Of a DNA stretch of 64,000 bases, positions 1 to 11,360 are shown piece after piece. The translations under genes were made by a program, and so were the position numbers. The notes under the pieces were generated by a model. That model saw nothing but the letters and a program-made list of their open reading frames with translations, did no database searches and was not told where the DNA came from. How positions within the stretch are numbered: the stretch's first letter is position 1; each line of letters starts with the position of its first letter. The stretch is from Saccharina japonica (lineage: Eukaryota > Sar > Phaeophyceae > Laminariales > Laminariaceae), in the NCBI GenBank assembly GCA_008828725.1, contig MEHQ01000605.1, positions 429,673-493,672 of the forward strand, read 5' to 3'.

Positions 1-298
1 TACATCGATCTTCTCCTTGTGTCTTCAGCATTGTCCCCACCAAATTTCATGTTGATCGAAAATGACATTTTTTATACGAAATTAGAATGAAAAAAATGTT
101 GTTTTCGAGTTTTCGCGGATATCTCGGCGAGATCGAGTCGAGAAAAAAATACGTATATAATTTTTAAGATACAATTTTTTTTTGCACAAGCACTGCTATG
201 TCAGGGTTGGCGCTTCAAAAATTTGTAGCCTAATTTGCAGTGGTTCACGAGTTACTGCTTTAGGAAGCTTTGTAGGTTTCTTGGCTGGCCCAGCTCGT

Positions 299-400
299 AT
301 TACTGACTAATGCTGACTATTGCTGACTATTACTGACTAATGCCGACTATTACTGACTATTTCTGACTATTACCCACTACTACCGACTATTACTGACTAT
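299..400. repeat. Short tandem repeat, unit TTACTGACTA with variants
   Basis: About nine imperfect units of 10-12 bp, such as TGCTGACTAT and TTACTGACTA, in direct orientation. Confidence 0.8.
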
Positions 401-1200
401 CAGTATACTCCTCAGCTGAGAAGCTACCCGCTACAGTAGTGGTCCCTTTATAGTGCCGGTTGAACTATGTATGAACTCGTTTGGGCTGGTCGGTTTTATT
501 TGCCCGGTTACCTACCCGGTGGCTACGTACTGTACTTCTTTTTTATTTAACTTTCAAGAGATGTTTTATGTTCTTGCTCGGTGGCTACGTACGAGTAGCT
601 GGTAAGAGGAACGAACGCCTACGGTGTTAGAACTCCCTTTTCAGCTTGCGACACCCCCGGGATTTCAATTCAAGTCAACCACAATCCCGAAGGGGAGCCT
701 TGCGCACCTGGTATGTATGTGTACAGTCATATATACAAGCGCCTTATTTGTTTCTTATTGCGCTGCGCCAAGGGAAGGCTGTAGATTGTGATCCGTGTGG
801 AATGCACAACCACTTCATAAAACAAACAGGTCTATTAGATCGGGTCTGACCAATTTCCTTAACTTTCTTGCTCCCATTGGTGAGGAGCGCCGGCTTCGCG
901 AACTTAAGCAGCACACAATGGCGTACCCGGATCGGGGGTGTCCACACTGTGAAGGGCATTATCGACCCGACGGGACCACCATTTTCGTCCCCGGTTAGTT
1001 GAGGCTGTAGATGTGGGATCCGGGGACGGGACCATCTATATCCTCCCCGGGTGGCGCTAGCCTTATTTTCGAGTATATGTACTATATACAGTGCAACATT
1101 AAAAAGAGTGAACAAGAACTCCCCTCTCCCCCCTCTAAGACAAATCATGCCATCCAACGCTGTCACCCGTGTGCAAAAAAATGCGCGCAACAAGGTGCCG

Positions 1201-1430
1201 AAGTCCGCCTCACAAGCCAACGGTTCTTAGCAGGATGCAGCCCACCCTTCATGCGACTCGCCGAACAAACTCGCGGAACTTCGCGCTTGGTGCAAGAGCA
1301 ATGCCGACCTGGTCGGTGAAAACCCGACGTGCTCGGTCCCAGCCTTATAGGGATGCGAGGGTCTATGGTCATACATACGACTACGGCCATGCATGACATG
1401 CGGCTAACGAGTACCCCCCTCCCCCCCCCC
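1201..1430 (+). repeat. C-tailed dispersed repeat (family A), copy 1
   Basis: Begins AAGTCCGCCTCACAAG and runs through GGATGCAG, CACCCTTCATGCGACTCG, CGCGCTTGGTGCAA, GTGAAAACCC and GGGATGCGAGGGTCTATGG to a run of Cs at 1414-1430. The same ordered blocks occur at about ten other sites in the window. Confidence 0.9.
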
Positions 1431-1999
1431 AACGTAATGCCTTTCGTAATTGGGAAACCTCCTTACCTTCCCCATCGTAATGCAGGTTCAACGCCTGCGC
1501 TGACCAGAGTCCGATTGTGTCAATACAATGGGTGGAAACCGGGGATGCGGGTCCAGCGTCCCCTGCCACTGCCGGGGAGGCGTGCTTGGTGCTGGCCTCG
1601 GCCTCGGGGAGCGTGTGTCGGCTATCCCCGGTCGGCGCGGCAATGGGCTCCATCAGGTGAAGCAGGGGTGTTACTTGGTGTTTGGTTAGGCTGTATTGTT
1701 GTAGCATGCCCCTTGGCTGAGGAAGTACTCAATAAGGTATACACCTTACAAGGTGTGCCTTATCGTTAGGACACCGTTAATGTTTGACGATATTATTCGT
1801 GTTACACCTAGACTACGATATGATTCGTCGGATTTAAGCCTTTATTTTTTTTACTCAATAACTGTTTCTTGGGGTGAGGAACAAAAGCTCCTCAATGAGG
1901 ACCCTACACAAATCCATAAGATGCAAACCCTACCGTAGCAAGTATCGGGGGTGACACGCTCACCTGTGGCACCGGTAGCCGCGGCACTGTTCGTCACGA

Positions 2000-2660
2000 C
2001 ATGGCTAGCTAGCGACGCGCTTTTGCTACGACACGCTTACGCTGCGACATACTCAGCTGCGGCACGGTGAGCCGCGACACGCTTAACCTCTTTGGGACCT
2101 TGAGAGAGAGTTATATCCGCTGCTTGCAACAGAACCGTGTTGCTTGGAATAGGGCCGTTGCTTGCAACAGAGCCGTGTTGCTTTCAATAGAGCCGTTGCC
2201 TGCAATAGAGCCGTGTTGCTTGCACAGTAGCTGTTGCTTACGATACAGGCGTTGTTGTACAAGGTAAAGCTGTATATAGCACAAATTCACAGCATAACGC
2301 TGACACACATATATGTACCGACACCATTCATAATAGTCAGTAATTAGTCAGTCTCAGTATTAGTCAGTCATGAATATTTGCCACGGAAGGCAAGAAATGC
2401 GCTACCCCTACATATCGCAGCACGCGCCAGCTGAGTGCGTCGCAGCTGAGTGCGTTGCACCTAAGCGTGCCACATCCATAGCAGTGTCGTAGCTTTAAAC
2501 GTGTCGCAGTTAAACTCGTGTCACAGCTATGCGTGTCGCAGGCGGAGTGTGTCGCAGGTATAACCGTGTCGAAGCTCTGAAAGTGTGTCGTAGCTTAAAA
2601 TTTCGTCGCAACTATCCGTGCCGCGGCTGAGTCTGTCGTAGCTCAAGCGTGTCGCAGCTA
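2000..2660. repeat. Degenerate tandem repeats (GTGTCGCAGC-like; GCTTGCAATAGAGCC-like)
   Basis: 2118-2235 holds about six units related to TTGCTTGCAATAGAGCCG. 1980-2100 and 2410-2660 hold many units related to GCGTGTCGCAGCT in both senses. Confidence 0.6.
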
Positions 2661-2732
2661 TGAATAAAACACGTGCTCATCTCAGCAACTTCTGAATTTG
2701 TGCCGTACTGCGCTCGCTCCGCGTGGCCGCAG

Positions 2733-2844
2733 GCTGGACTCTGAGATTGTGGCGATGGATAGCGACGGATGCTGCACCGTGATCGCTTGCAAGGATGGGT
2801 CTGTTCGACTGCTCGACTCCGTCGCCGACTACGGCTTCGTGCAG
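2733..2844 (+). CDS. WD40 gene, penultimate exon in window
   Basis: Internal exon. The acceptor is ..GGCCGCAG just before 2733 (phase 2) and the donor is GCAG|GTGGGG after 2844 (phase 0). It encodes the end of one WD40 blade (GSVRLLDSVADYGFVQ). Confidence 0.7.
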
Positions 2845-3323
2845 GTGGGGAAAGGGGGCGGGAACGCGCTTAAACTCAGTCGGTTGGTTGGTTAACTATT
2901 AATAGGCCTCCAATTGACCAGTGGGTTGTAGGATGCCCCCCACCCCCCCCCCCCCCCCCAAATCCCACCCGCCCACCCGCCCACTCACTCCACTCTACTC
3001 CTGAAACTGCCACTCAGAAACTTGCTTTGGCCGGCAAAAGAGAGAGAGGGAAAAAAGCCTGCTCAATCTCTGTGCGTTGATTGGTTGGTTGTCCTTCAAT
3101 GTTGTGGGTAAACCCTTCCCCCCTCCACCCCAACTTGCCCCAACCCACACCCCACCCGTGCCAGACCACGATCAGAGAATCCGGGCACGAGGGCGACATC
3201 ACCTGTCTGCAAGTTTGCGCGGGAAGAGGCTCCTCTAGTAAGCAGGACGGTGCCGTTATCGTGACGGCTTCGGAAGGGGGAGCTGTCAGGGTGTGGGACG
3301 TGGCGCATCGATCCCGGTCGTGA
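2733..3323 (+). CDS. WD40-repeat protein, last two exons (5' part outside the window)
   Basis: Two exons, 2733-2844 and 3165-3323, with a 320-bp GT..AG intron; both sides of the junction are phase 0. The first exon reads DSDGCCTVIACKDGSVRLLD, the second HEGDITCLQV then AVIVTASEGGAVRVWDVA and ends in TGA. These are the last strands of WD40 blades: the GH..I..L start, the S..GG.VRVWD end. WD40 propellers are protein-interaction scaffolds; the specific role cannot be read from one and a half blades. The acceptor before 2733 (GGCCGCAG) implies a phase-2 intron, and I find no further exon in 1-2700, so the upstream intron is at least 2.7 kb or the gene model is incomplete there. The protein ends three residues after the last blade. 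Seen: ORFs, splice sites, motif. Known: WD40 family. Inferred: that both exons belong to one gene. Confidence 0.75.
3165..3323 (+). CDS. WD40 gene, terminal exon
   Basis: The acceptor CCGTGCCAG ends at 3164 behind a C-rich tract. The exon encodes TTIRESGHEGDITCLQV...GGAVRVWDVAHRSRS and stops at TGA 3321-3323. Confidence 0.75.
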   Translation, partial: TTIRESGHEGDITCLQVCAGRGSSSKQDGAVIVTASEGGAVRVWDVAHRSRS

Positions 3324-3740
3324 CCGATTAGCCCCGTTCCTCGACGCGGTGCCCTCGGTGGGGGGGGGGGGGGGCACCTCCTAGTAAGTATTATCAGGTT
3401 TCTAGTCGTAGGGGGGGGCTCTTACGTCCACCACAAAAAAAAAACGACTTTCTTTGATGAGAATCGTACTGGTTTCGAGCCTCCCGAAACAAACTACAAA
3501 CGGCTTTCTGTGAGTAAAATCGAGGGCCGAACAAAAAAAAAACGGTCGGATCTGACGATGAAACAGCTGGGGGTCCACGATTTTGGGCCTGATCTCTGGT
3601 TAATCGAATCGCGCATCCGAGCATTGCAAACCCGATAGATCCACAAGTGAGATCATAGGTGTTGGGAGCAAGAATTTTGGACCGCCCCTCCCAAATCGGT
3701 TGAGGCGGGAGCGCCCGGTCAGCCAGTATCCCCTCTAGCC

Positions 3741-4194
3741 CACTGTAGAGGCATGGCTACCGCACTGTAGGAGCATGGCTACCGCACTGTAGAAGCACGG
3801 CTACCGCACTGTAAAGGCACGGATACCGCACTGTAGAGGCATGGGTACCGCACTGTAGAGGCATGGGTACCGCACTGTAGAGGCATGGCTACCGCACTGT
3901 GGGTGCATGGCTACCGCACTGTAGAGGCACGGCTACCGCACTGAGGCATGACTACCGCACTACAGAGGCATCGCTACCGCACTGTGGGTGCATGGCTACC
4001 GCACTGTAGAGGCATGGGTACCGCACTATACGGGCATGGCTACCGCACTGTGGGTGCATAGCTACCGCACTGTAGCGGCATGGGTACCGCACTGTAGAGG
4101 CAGGGATACCGCACTGTAGAGGCATGGCTACCGCACTGTAGAGGCATGGGTACCGCACTATAGAGGCGTTTATACCGCACTGTAGCGGCATGGC
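3741..4194. repeat. 22-bp minisatellite, unit ACCGCACTGTAGAGGCATGG
   Basis: About 20 imperfect head-to-tail units. Variants are GTAGAGG / GTGGGTG / GTAGCGG after ACCGCACT, and GCATGGCT versus GCATGGGT. Confidence 0.95.
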
Positions 4195-4857
4195 TCTCTG
4201 CTGCTTTTCGTTGCTGTATCTGGGCGCCGACTGTAAAAGACCGGTGGCGGAAAAAACCACCGGGGGAAGGGAGTTACGTTAATTTCGTTGCGGTTTTTGG
4301 ATTTTTGGAAGGTTGGAGTTAGTTGTGGGCTTGATTGGTGGGCTTTGAACCTGTTGGAGTTTTGGACGTGTTGGTATGGTTTCGCACATTGGGCAAGTCA
4401 AGTTCCCTTTCCATGAACCAGGTCTCTGGGGGGGGTAGATATGTTCCTGATGTATGTGATGTGCAAGCTCTGGATAGTGCGTGCCGGGTGGGATCTCTAT
4501 GGCAAGGCTCTTGCGCACCCACGCGTTTGCCTGGAGGGGCCTCTCTTGTATGGCAAGCCTCTTGCAGAAAATCTCAAACGGAAAATGTGGGATCTTGAAT
4601 GATTTAGATCGCGATTCGTCCGACGTGTGAACGGGTTAGATGTAGGGTCGCTGGGTCGCTAGGTGGGTGGGTGGGTTGTTGGATTGTTGACAAGTCTTGT
4701 TCGTTGCTGTAGATCGATCGTAGCAGGTGGCGCAGGCGGTCACCAAGCGGGGAACTTATTGGGAGTGGTTGAGACCGTGTAGTAATGGTGTTTCCACCCC
4801 CCACCTTTAAGGTATCTCAGAGGAAAAATTCTCGTCGGATCCGTCTGCCATGGTGCT

Positions 4858-5080
4858 CTCGCCAGCACCACCAACGCCACCACCACCGCCACCGCCGCCG
4901 CTACCCCTACCAGCCCCACCACCACCATGACTACCACCACCACCACCGCCAACACCGCCACTACCACCACCACCAACACCGACACCACCAACACCGCCAT
5001 TACCGCCACCACGAAAACCAATACCACCAATACCAACACCATCGACACCACCGCCACCCCCGCTACCACTAACAGCACCT
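4858..5080. repeat. (CAC/CCA)n trinucleotide-rich tract
   Basis: Imperfect ACCACC / GCCACC / AATACC trinucleotide repeats. They create artificial Thr-, His- and Val-rich ORFs in several frames, which I do not accept as genes. Confidence 0.85.
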
Positions 5081-6979
5081 CGCAGGTGTGGGCGTTTAAC
5101 CTACCGAAGGGTATGCCACGTTTAGCTGCTCGACCAGGCGGTACACTTAGGCTACTGGGTCAGGCGATGGCTGACATACGTAGTGCCAACCTAAATTATT
5201 CAAGGCACGCGCGCTGCATGACACTACTAGTAGACGCTCGAACTGCTGCGGCGCCCACACTGGGCGAGTGGGTAACACTTTTTTTCTTTTCTTTTTTTGC
5301 GGTCGTTTTACCTGGGTCCCAAAAGTACTTGAAAACGGTGTGTTCTCTTTTTTGCAGTAGTTGAAAGGGTCCACTCCTTTGGGTAATGTTTTCGAGACAC
5401 GAGAGAGAGAAAATGTGGGTCTTGTGTGCGCACGGAAGAAGTACGCCAATCAGATCGACGCAGGGTGTATTTGTACCGGTAATAGCCTTGAGCCCCTTGA
5501 TTCAATCGGTTCGTAGTATTCCGGGTGGGCCTATGTTGTAAGAATAATCAGAACCCACGATGGGCCCAAAAACGAGATGTCCCCCCAAGTTTTCACACCA
5601 TTTTTGGTTATGATTACTCTGTTCCCCCGTAACAGCTGACCTGTGAGCAAAGCGAAGCGCGCAGCGGAACAAAGAGCCAGCGCTACAGGTCCAAGGTGGC
5701 ATACATGATAGTTTTGAATTCGTCGGGATTTGGGCGTCGTTCGGACGTTTTTGGAGACAAACTCGCACTTGAAACGAGCGTGGGGGGTCGTTTTTGCAGC
5801 GGTGAAAGGGTGTGAAGACGAGGATAGACGGCAGAGAGGTGCAGCAGCCCTCCCGCCCGCTGGTGCGCTAGTAATGTCTGCCGAGTTTTCCGAACCTACC
5901 GAGTTTTTGTTTTTTGCTTTTCAGATTGTTTGTTGACCCAAGTTTTTTTGTTTCTTGTTTTTCAGATTTTTGTTGATTTGTTTTGTTGACTTCAAGTTTT
6001 TTTTTTTTTCTTTCTGTTTTTGTTTTCTGTTGACGATGTTGTTTTTGGTAGTGTCTTCCTCGGTTCACAAGTCGCGGCCATCTTATGCAAATATTTTCGT
6101 TTTTCAAACGCATGTATACTATGCATACCATGTGAAAAAGGGGTTTCCAATTGCAAGACATATTACACACTTTATATGTAAGATACACTCTTTTGAAGTA
6201 GGATAGGCTCCCTTATGGGAGTCCCATAGAAGCCCCCCGGGAACACTTATACTGGCGTGGGAGTTCCAGTGGAACACTTGAGTCGCATGGGAAAATCGGG
6301 TCTTGTCTAGTTTAGCAAGACAACGGGTAGGCGTTTACCGTGGTAAAATAGGTTTTATGTTACAGCAAAATAGGCACTTAAGAACCGGCGTGGAGGGGGT
6401 TTAGAAGGAAAAATTCTGAGCCGAAGGGGGGGAACTCTAAAGGCATCGTACGTACAGTATTGTGCCTGGTGCGTTATTTATCCGGTAGATAATGGCGTGA
6501 ACGTGACGATTTTCTCGTCGACCTGTCGATGACTTTTTCGCACCGGCGGCGCTGAATGAAACGTACGGGTGCTTCATTCATCCAAGAGATGGAGAAAGAG
6601 AGAGGGTGGTGAGGCAGAAGAACGGTGCGCGGTTTTGTTTTGCTTTTTGTTTTTTCCCAGTTTTTTTTTGTTGTTGTCCCGAATGGCAAGACCAATGGCG
6701 CGAGGAAAGGGAGGAAGGGGGACCATGGTGTCGCGGTTTTTTTCCGTCAGTTTTTTTTTCTCCTCGCCCCGATTGACGGGGCTAGCTACTGTAGTGGCAC
6801 GAGGTGGGGGGGGGTCTTGATGTCGCAAGGGCACCGCCGCCCCCTTGTGAAGGAATGTACACCTTCTGCACAGTGTAGGTGTTCGAGTTGGCGAGTTCTG
6901 GTGCTGAAGGATTCGATATAAAGCCGTCAAGTCTGGCGTAAGGCCGCCTCCCCCCCTCCCTCCTCCCCCCCCCTAGTTC

Positions 6980-7078
6980 GTGAAAACCCAACGTGCTCCG
7001 TCCCAGCACTGTAGGGATGCGAGGGTCTTATGGTCATACGACCACGGCCATGCACGACCTGAGTACACCCCCCCCCCG
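6980..7078 (+). repeat. C-tailed dispersed repeat (family A), 5'-truncated copy
   Basis: Only the 3' third is present. It starts at GTGAAAACCCAACGTGCTCC and ends with GAGTACACCCCCCCCCC. Confidence 0.85.
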
Positions 7079-8647
7079 CTCCTTGTTTTTCGACTGTTCG
7101 AACCATGGATAATTTCCTGGTAGTATTTGGTTTGCAAAAGCGATGCGCGATGGCGTATCACAGGACGTAGCACCTTTCCCTTCCGTAGTGGTACTGCGGT
7201 GCGCGCATTTGTTTTGTACGCTTCCATCGGGACGCTGTTTTGTTAGGCTGTTTTTTTCGGCCACTGACTAGCGTTCAGGGAGATGAGATTATACCAGTAT
7301 GATAACATTGGGCGGCCTTGGGCGTGGGCTCTCGTGGATTTCGGCGTGTGGCAGGGCCACAATGGTCGGAGTACGGTTTACGGTGATTTTTTTGCATGAC
7401 ATAAATTACCACGCCTTTCGTGACACTCTCTCGCTACGAGGGTTTTCACAGCTGCGCACACGCAATATGTATTGTTTAAAACTTTGAAATCAGAGTTTTG
7501 GTCATGATGACTAGGAATTCCGTGGGCAAAAGGGGGATAGGCCTTTGATGTTATGTTGATTTTTTGTTTTCCCTGTCTTTCTTTTCATAATTACGCCTAT
7601 TATATCGCCGGTATATATAGCGACTGTAATGATTGTTGTGTGTTTTCTCGGTGTCTCAAGGTAGCGACATGTTGCCTGGCTTTTATTTTTGGTTGTATTT
7701 CTTGCTTTGTTTTTATATTATTTTGTAGCGACATTGCCGGTGGTGGCTTTTGATTTATTTATGTTTTTCGTTTGCATCGTCGCTACCGACATATGACTGG
7801 TTTGCGTCTTCTCGCGGAGAGGCATGGTAATCAGAAACCCCTACGCGTAATGGACCCGATAAAACTATGTATCTCCTTTTTGCTTCCACCCCATATTTGA
7901 TTATGATTGCTACGAGTAAGTTCTCCCGTAATAGTTTTCCTTCCTTCTTTTTTTTATGCTTAGAATGGCGATAGCTAGCGAAGTGACTGAGGTGTGTTTT
8001 TTGTTTTTGTGTAAAATTAGGAGCCGCCCCCGACGATTTTTGTGTACGTACGTGGAAGTTTTATTGTGGGGGGGCGGGGGGCGGGGGTGAAGTTAGTTTG
8101 GCGTTTCATGGCTGGTTTTTATAGTACTACACTACCCGTGATAACTTGTGCACGAACTTTTGACCCTTTTGAGATCCAGGTACTTTGACCGCAGAAAATA
8201 AGAAGCGTTTTTTTTGTTTGTTTTTCTAAGCCCTCCGGAGGGTGGGGGTGCCAATGTCCACCACAATCCCAAATATAATTTACGCGCCCGGGTGTGTCTA
8301 TTTGACCCGTCGCTTACGTGGCAACACAGCACAGCGCAAGCTACCGCTATTATATCTCTTGGGGGCGCGTGAGTGGTGTCGACCCGACCTGATCGAGCGG
8401 GTCAGGTTGCGGTGGAGACAAGCCATCTGAGAAATGTGTACCTGGTACACGTTAGCGCCGACGATGCATGGTAGAGGTGCACCGGTATTTTTTATGTAAC
8501 TTTCTCGCTTGCAGGAGATCGCTGCTTCCCCCGCTCAAAACACTGGTTTTTGATAAAATCCGTAAGGTCAACCCAACGAGCGATGTGGCCTTATTCAGTA
8601 CATTACGATAAATATATATACGAAGTATATGTATATGAAGTATATTT

Positions 8648-8840
8648 TAGACGATGCGAGTCGACGAGGGCAGAAAGGGCTGAGGTCTCGTCGCGATAAA
8701 AATGCAAGGCACAAACCGTAGTGCGGGAGGAGGGAGAAGAGCCCCTACTTTGTGACCCCGGATCTGAGTTACGACTACTTAGGAAGGAGAGAGAAAAAAG
8801 GGCGAAGATACTAAATGGGATGGGAAAAAAAAAAACGAAA
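8648..8840 (+). repeat. Dispersed repeat family B, copy
   Basis: Carries the family blocks GCGAGTCGACGA, ATGCAAGGCAC, GAGAAGAGCCC, GATCTGAGTTACGACTA, GGAGAGAG and GGGCGAAGATA in order. The same order recurs at 14213, 19945, 28150, 38420, 49025, 54120 and 60145. Confidence 0.85.
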
Positions 8841-9004
8841 AAGAAAAATCGATACGTCGAGGTAACTACTTCCGCACTTTGCTCAGTCAGAAAAAAAAAT
8901 GGCCAAAAAGTACCATCCCTACGATAGAGATGCACCTTGTTTTTTCTTAGGCTCCTTCCTCGCTTGGGGAGCCCCATACTAATAGCAAGTAAACCAACTG
9001 ATTT

Positions 9005-9240
9005 GGGGGGGGGGGGGGGGTGTACTCATGTTGTGCACGGCCGTAGTCATATGACCATAGACCCTCGCATCCCTACAATGCCGGGACGGAGCGCGTTGGG
9101 TTTTCACCAACCAGGCAGACATTTTGCACCAAGCGCGAAACGCCGTGAGGTATTGGGCGAGTCGCATGGAGGGTGAGCTGCATCCTGCTAAGAACCGCCT
9201 CTGAGGCGGACTTGCATGTGGACGACAGCTTCAATGAGTT
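9005..9240 (-). repeat. C-tailed dispersed repeat (family A), copy
   Basis: On the plus strand it begins with 16 Gs (9005-9020), so the C-run is the 3' end of a minus-strand copy. It extends through ACCCTCGCATCCCTACAATG to GAGGCGGACTTGCATGTGG. Confidence 0.9.
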
Positions 9241-9334
9241 GGGGGGATAAAAGTTTTACGTACCGAAAAAACGATGCCATGGCCTAAAGTATAAAATGAA
9301 AAAAAAAACCGAAACGCAAAATGGGAAATTCCGA

Positions 9335-9470
9335 CGATTTTGGGTTAAGGAGCCCCCCGTCGTTCAGAAAACGTTTCAGCCAAAAAACGGTATACCTTTT
9401 TCTACCTCTATCGTAGGGCGCGTCCGACGCCGGGTTCGAATCCAAACAGGCAAACACGCCTTCAATTAGA
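9335..9470 (+). repeat. Dispersed repeat family C (TTTCAGCCAAAAAACGGTATACC)
   Basis: Shares GATTTTGGGTTAAGGAGCCC, TTTCAGCCAAAAAA and GGTATACCT..CTACCTCTA with 28985-29230 (same sense) and with 11935-12115 and 58265-58540 (reverse complement). Confidence 0.7.
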
Positions 9471-9506
9471 CATGGCATATGATACAACGCTTGCGGGAGC
9501 TAAGGA

Positions 9507-9528
9507 GGGGGGGGGGGGGGGGGGGGGG
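9507..9528. repeat. Poly-G run (over 20 nt)
   Basis: More than 20 consecutive Gs. A second run of about 15 Gs lies at 9673-9689. Confidence 0.95.
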
Positions 9529-9788
9529 AAGGTAGAAGATAAAACCCGACCCTAAACAATGGGGAATTGGAAAGTAGAACCAACGGAGGGCTCCAATCCG
9601 AAACCCAGTAAACCAGATGCGCATGCTACAGACATACCAGGGTATACACCACTTTCTCGCGATCGCCAAAATGGGGGGGGGGGGGGGGGCTCGGCGATAA
9701 AAGTGAGCTGACAAACGTTACACCGGCGAAGGTGTAGGGGCAGCAAGAGGGGGAGGAGCTCACAAAAATTACACACCAGAGGAGAAAG

Positions 9789-9992
9789 AGGGGGGTATTT
9801 TCATGTTTGCGTGCTGGCCGCAGTCGTATGGCCATAGAGCCTCGCATCCCTACAATGCCAGGACGCAGCACGTCGGGGTTTCACCAACCAGGCAGGCATT
9901 GCTTGCACCAAGCGCGAAGCGCCGTGAGGTGTCGGATGAGCCGCATGAAGGGTGAGCTCCACCCTACTAAGAACCACTCGTGAGGTGGACTA
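9789..9992 (-). repeat. C-tailed dispersed repeat (family A), copy at the end of the Tudor-like gene
   Basis: A minus-strand copy whose 5' end (GTCCACCTCACGAG on the minus strand) abuts the stop codon of the upstream ORF (TAG, 9990-9992). Its G-run side is at 9789-9795. Confidence 0.85.
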
Positions 9993-11360
9993 AGAGGGGG
10001 GGTGTTTGGAACGCAAATACTGGAGAGCCTTAACGGTAGCCCGTTTTTCGGCGGAGGCAGCCGCCGCCTCGGCTCTCTCTGTGCGGGCCCGGTACTGCCC
10101 CACTACCCGCTCCACCTCTCCCTTCATGGCCTGTAGACGCCTTCGCGCGTTTCGTCGCTCCGTCTCGAGCTTCCAGCGGAGATCCTCCTCCCCGTTCTCC
10201 CTCGCGTACTCGTAGCGGACATCGGCGCCGTCGTTGTTGGCTAGGTTCTCGTAGTGGAAATCGGCGTTGTTGTTGGTGATGGCTGGATGCTTGTAGCAGA
10301 CACCGGTGTTTTTGTTGCTTGGGTTGTCGTTGCAGGCATCAGCGATGTTGGTGGTGGCGGTGGTGGTGGTGGTACCCGGGGGCTTGCAGCGGGCATCGGC
10401 GCTATTGACGTTGCCCGGGTTGCCTGCGCTCTGCACCGGTGCCGGGTTTGAGCCGCTCCATCGCCGGCTACCGGGGAGTATCAAATCCCCGGGATCGCCT
10501 GATTCGGGGCGAACAGCAGCACCACCAGCAGCACCAGCTCCTCCTTCATGACTTCGCCCGGCACAAATGCTACCAACGATAGGCGCTTCTTCTTTGCTGG
10601 CAGGTGTTTTTCGTTGGCTTCGCGATGTAGGAGGGGGCGACGGCAGAGAACCAAAAATTTCGCTGTCATCAACCGACTTTCCCAGGTCTGCTGCTACCAC
10701 TCGGTCGCCCCCAGGGCCTCGGCGCCCGCCGTCTGCGAGGCGCGCCGGGAAACCCTCAGCGGGTCCGGCTCCCACCGCCCCGTCACCGTCCCTCTCCCTC
10801 TCGAGGTTTTCGAGACGCGCTGCCAGCTCGCCTACCGACTGGTTCGTGGAGGCAAGCCCGGCCGCCAAGAAATCCACCGCCTCGTTTCCCCGGGTCAACC
10901 CGTGGGAGACTGCATTCTTCGTGTCAACCGCTATTACTGTCGTCGGGTCGATTGCATCCAGATCATCGGCAGCCGCTACCGTTGGGCGAATGCCTCCCAG
11001 CCCATCTCCACAACCCAGCAGGCTGCTGATCTTGGGGACATGATCTAGTGCTGGTGCTTCTCCGCGGCGGCTTTCAGTGCTTGGTCTTGACATTTCTGGT
11101 GGAGAATGATATCTCCCGGAATCCACCCCCAGTGAGGCGGCGGTATATTCACCGTCAGCGCGAGAGCAGGTAGTGTTTATAGCTCCTTGCGCTGCAACAG
11201 CGGTAGCCGTGGAGTTGCTGGCCAACTCGCTTTCGCCACGCGAGCGGGTTGTCACATCCCTCCGAGCCGAGTTGAGCGGCACGCGTCTACCGGCGAGGCG
11301 GGGCGAGGGTCTTGCCGTCGGCGCCGCCTTCCCTCGAGATTTTGTTTGTGCGCTGCCCGT
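9990..11360 (-). CDS. Tudor-like gene exon 6 (terminal)
   Basis: 456 codons plus stop after acceptor CTATAGCAG (a cut 3 bp earlier, TATAG|CAG, is also in phase). Low complexity in the middle (G, S, A, N, T). The C-terminal 60 residues are strongly helical and charged (KLETERRNARRRLQAMKGEV, then RTERAEAAAASAEKRATVKA). Ends LRSKHPPS then TAG. Confidence 0.75.
   Translation of the reverse strand, partial: TGSAQTKSRGKAAPTARPSPRLAGRRVPLNSARRDVTTRSRGESELASNSTATAVAAQGAINTTCSRADGEYTAASLGVDSGRYHSPPEMSRPSTESRRGEAPALDHVPKISSLLGCGDGLGGIRPTVAAADDLDAIDPTTVIAVDTKNAVSHGLTRGNEAVDFLAAGLASTNQSVGELAARLENLERERDGDGAVGAGPAEGFPARLADGGRRGPGGDRVVAADLGKSVDDSEIFGSLPSPPPTSRSQRKTPASKEEAPIVGSICAGRSHEGGAGAAGGAAVRPESGDPGDLILPGSRRWSGSNPAPVQSAGNPGNVNSADARCKPPGTTTTTATTNIADACNDNPSNKNTGVCYKHPAITNNNADFHYENLANNDGADVRYEYARENGEEDLRWKLETERRNARRRLQAMKGEVERVVGQYRARTERAEAAAASAEKRATVKALQYLRSKHPPS

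Larger units (their letters stand above)
1..2732. other. Non-coding stretch: presumed WD40-gene intron with repeats
   Basis: No convincing exon seen on either strand. It holds a TTACTGACTA-type short tandem repeat (299-400), one copy of the C-tailed dispersed repeat (1201-1430), and a long degenerate run of GTGTCGCAGC-like and GCTTGCAATAGAGCC-like units between about 2000 and 2660. Confidence 0.5.
3324..9989. other. Intergenic region between WD40 gene and Tudor-like gene
   Basis: No supportable exon on either strand. It contains a 22-bp minisatellite, a CAC-rich tract, T-rich and G-run stretches, one family-B repeat and three family-A copies (entered separately). 4200-4850 and 5080-6470 show nothing I recognise apart from T-rich low complexity around 5900-6060. 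Confidence 0.5.

Noticed and set aside
3741..4194. CRISPR-like array
   Set aside because: Units are contiguous 22-bp repeats without unique spacers, and the genome is eukaryotic; a minisatellite explains it.
4740..5364. Thr-rich, His-rich and Val-rich ORFs
   Set aside because: Products of a CAC trinucleotide tract in three frames; the sequence beyond it has no coding character.
9430..9445. Box B-like GGTTCGAATCC as a tRNA gene
   Set aside because: No box A at the right distance, no acceptor pairing, no terminator.
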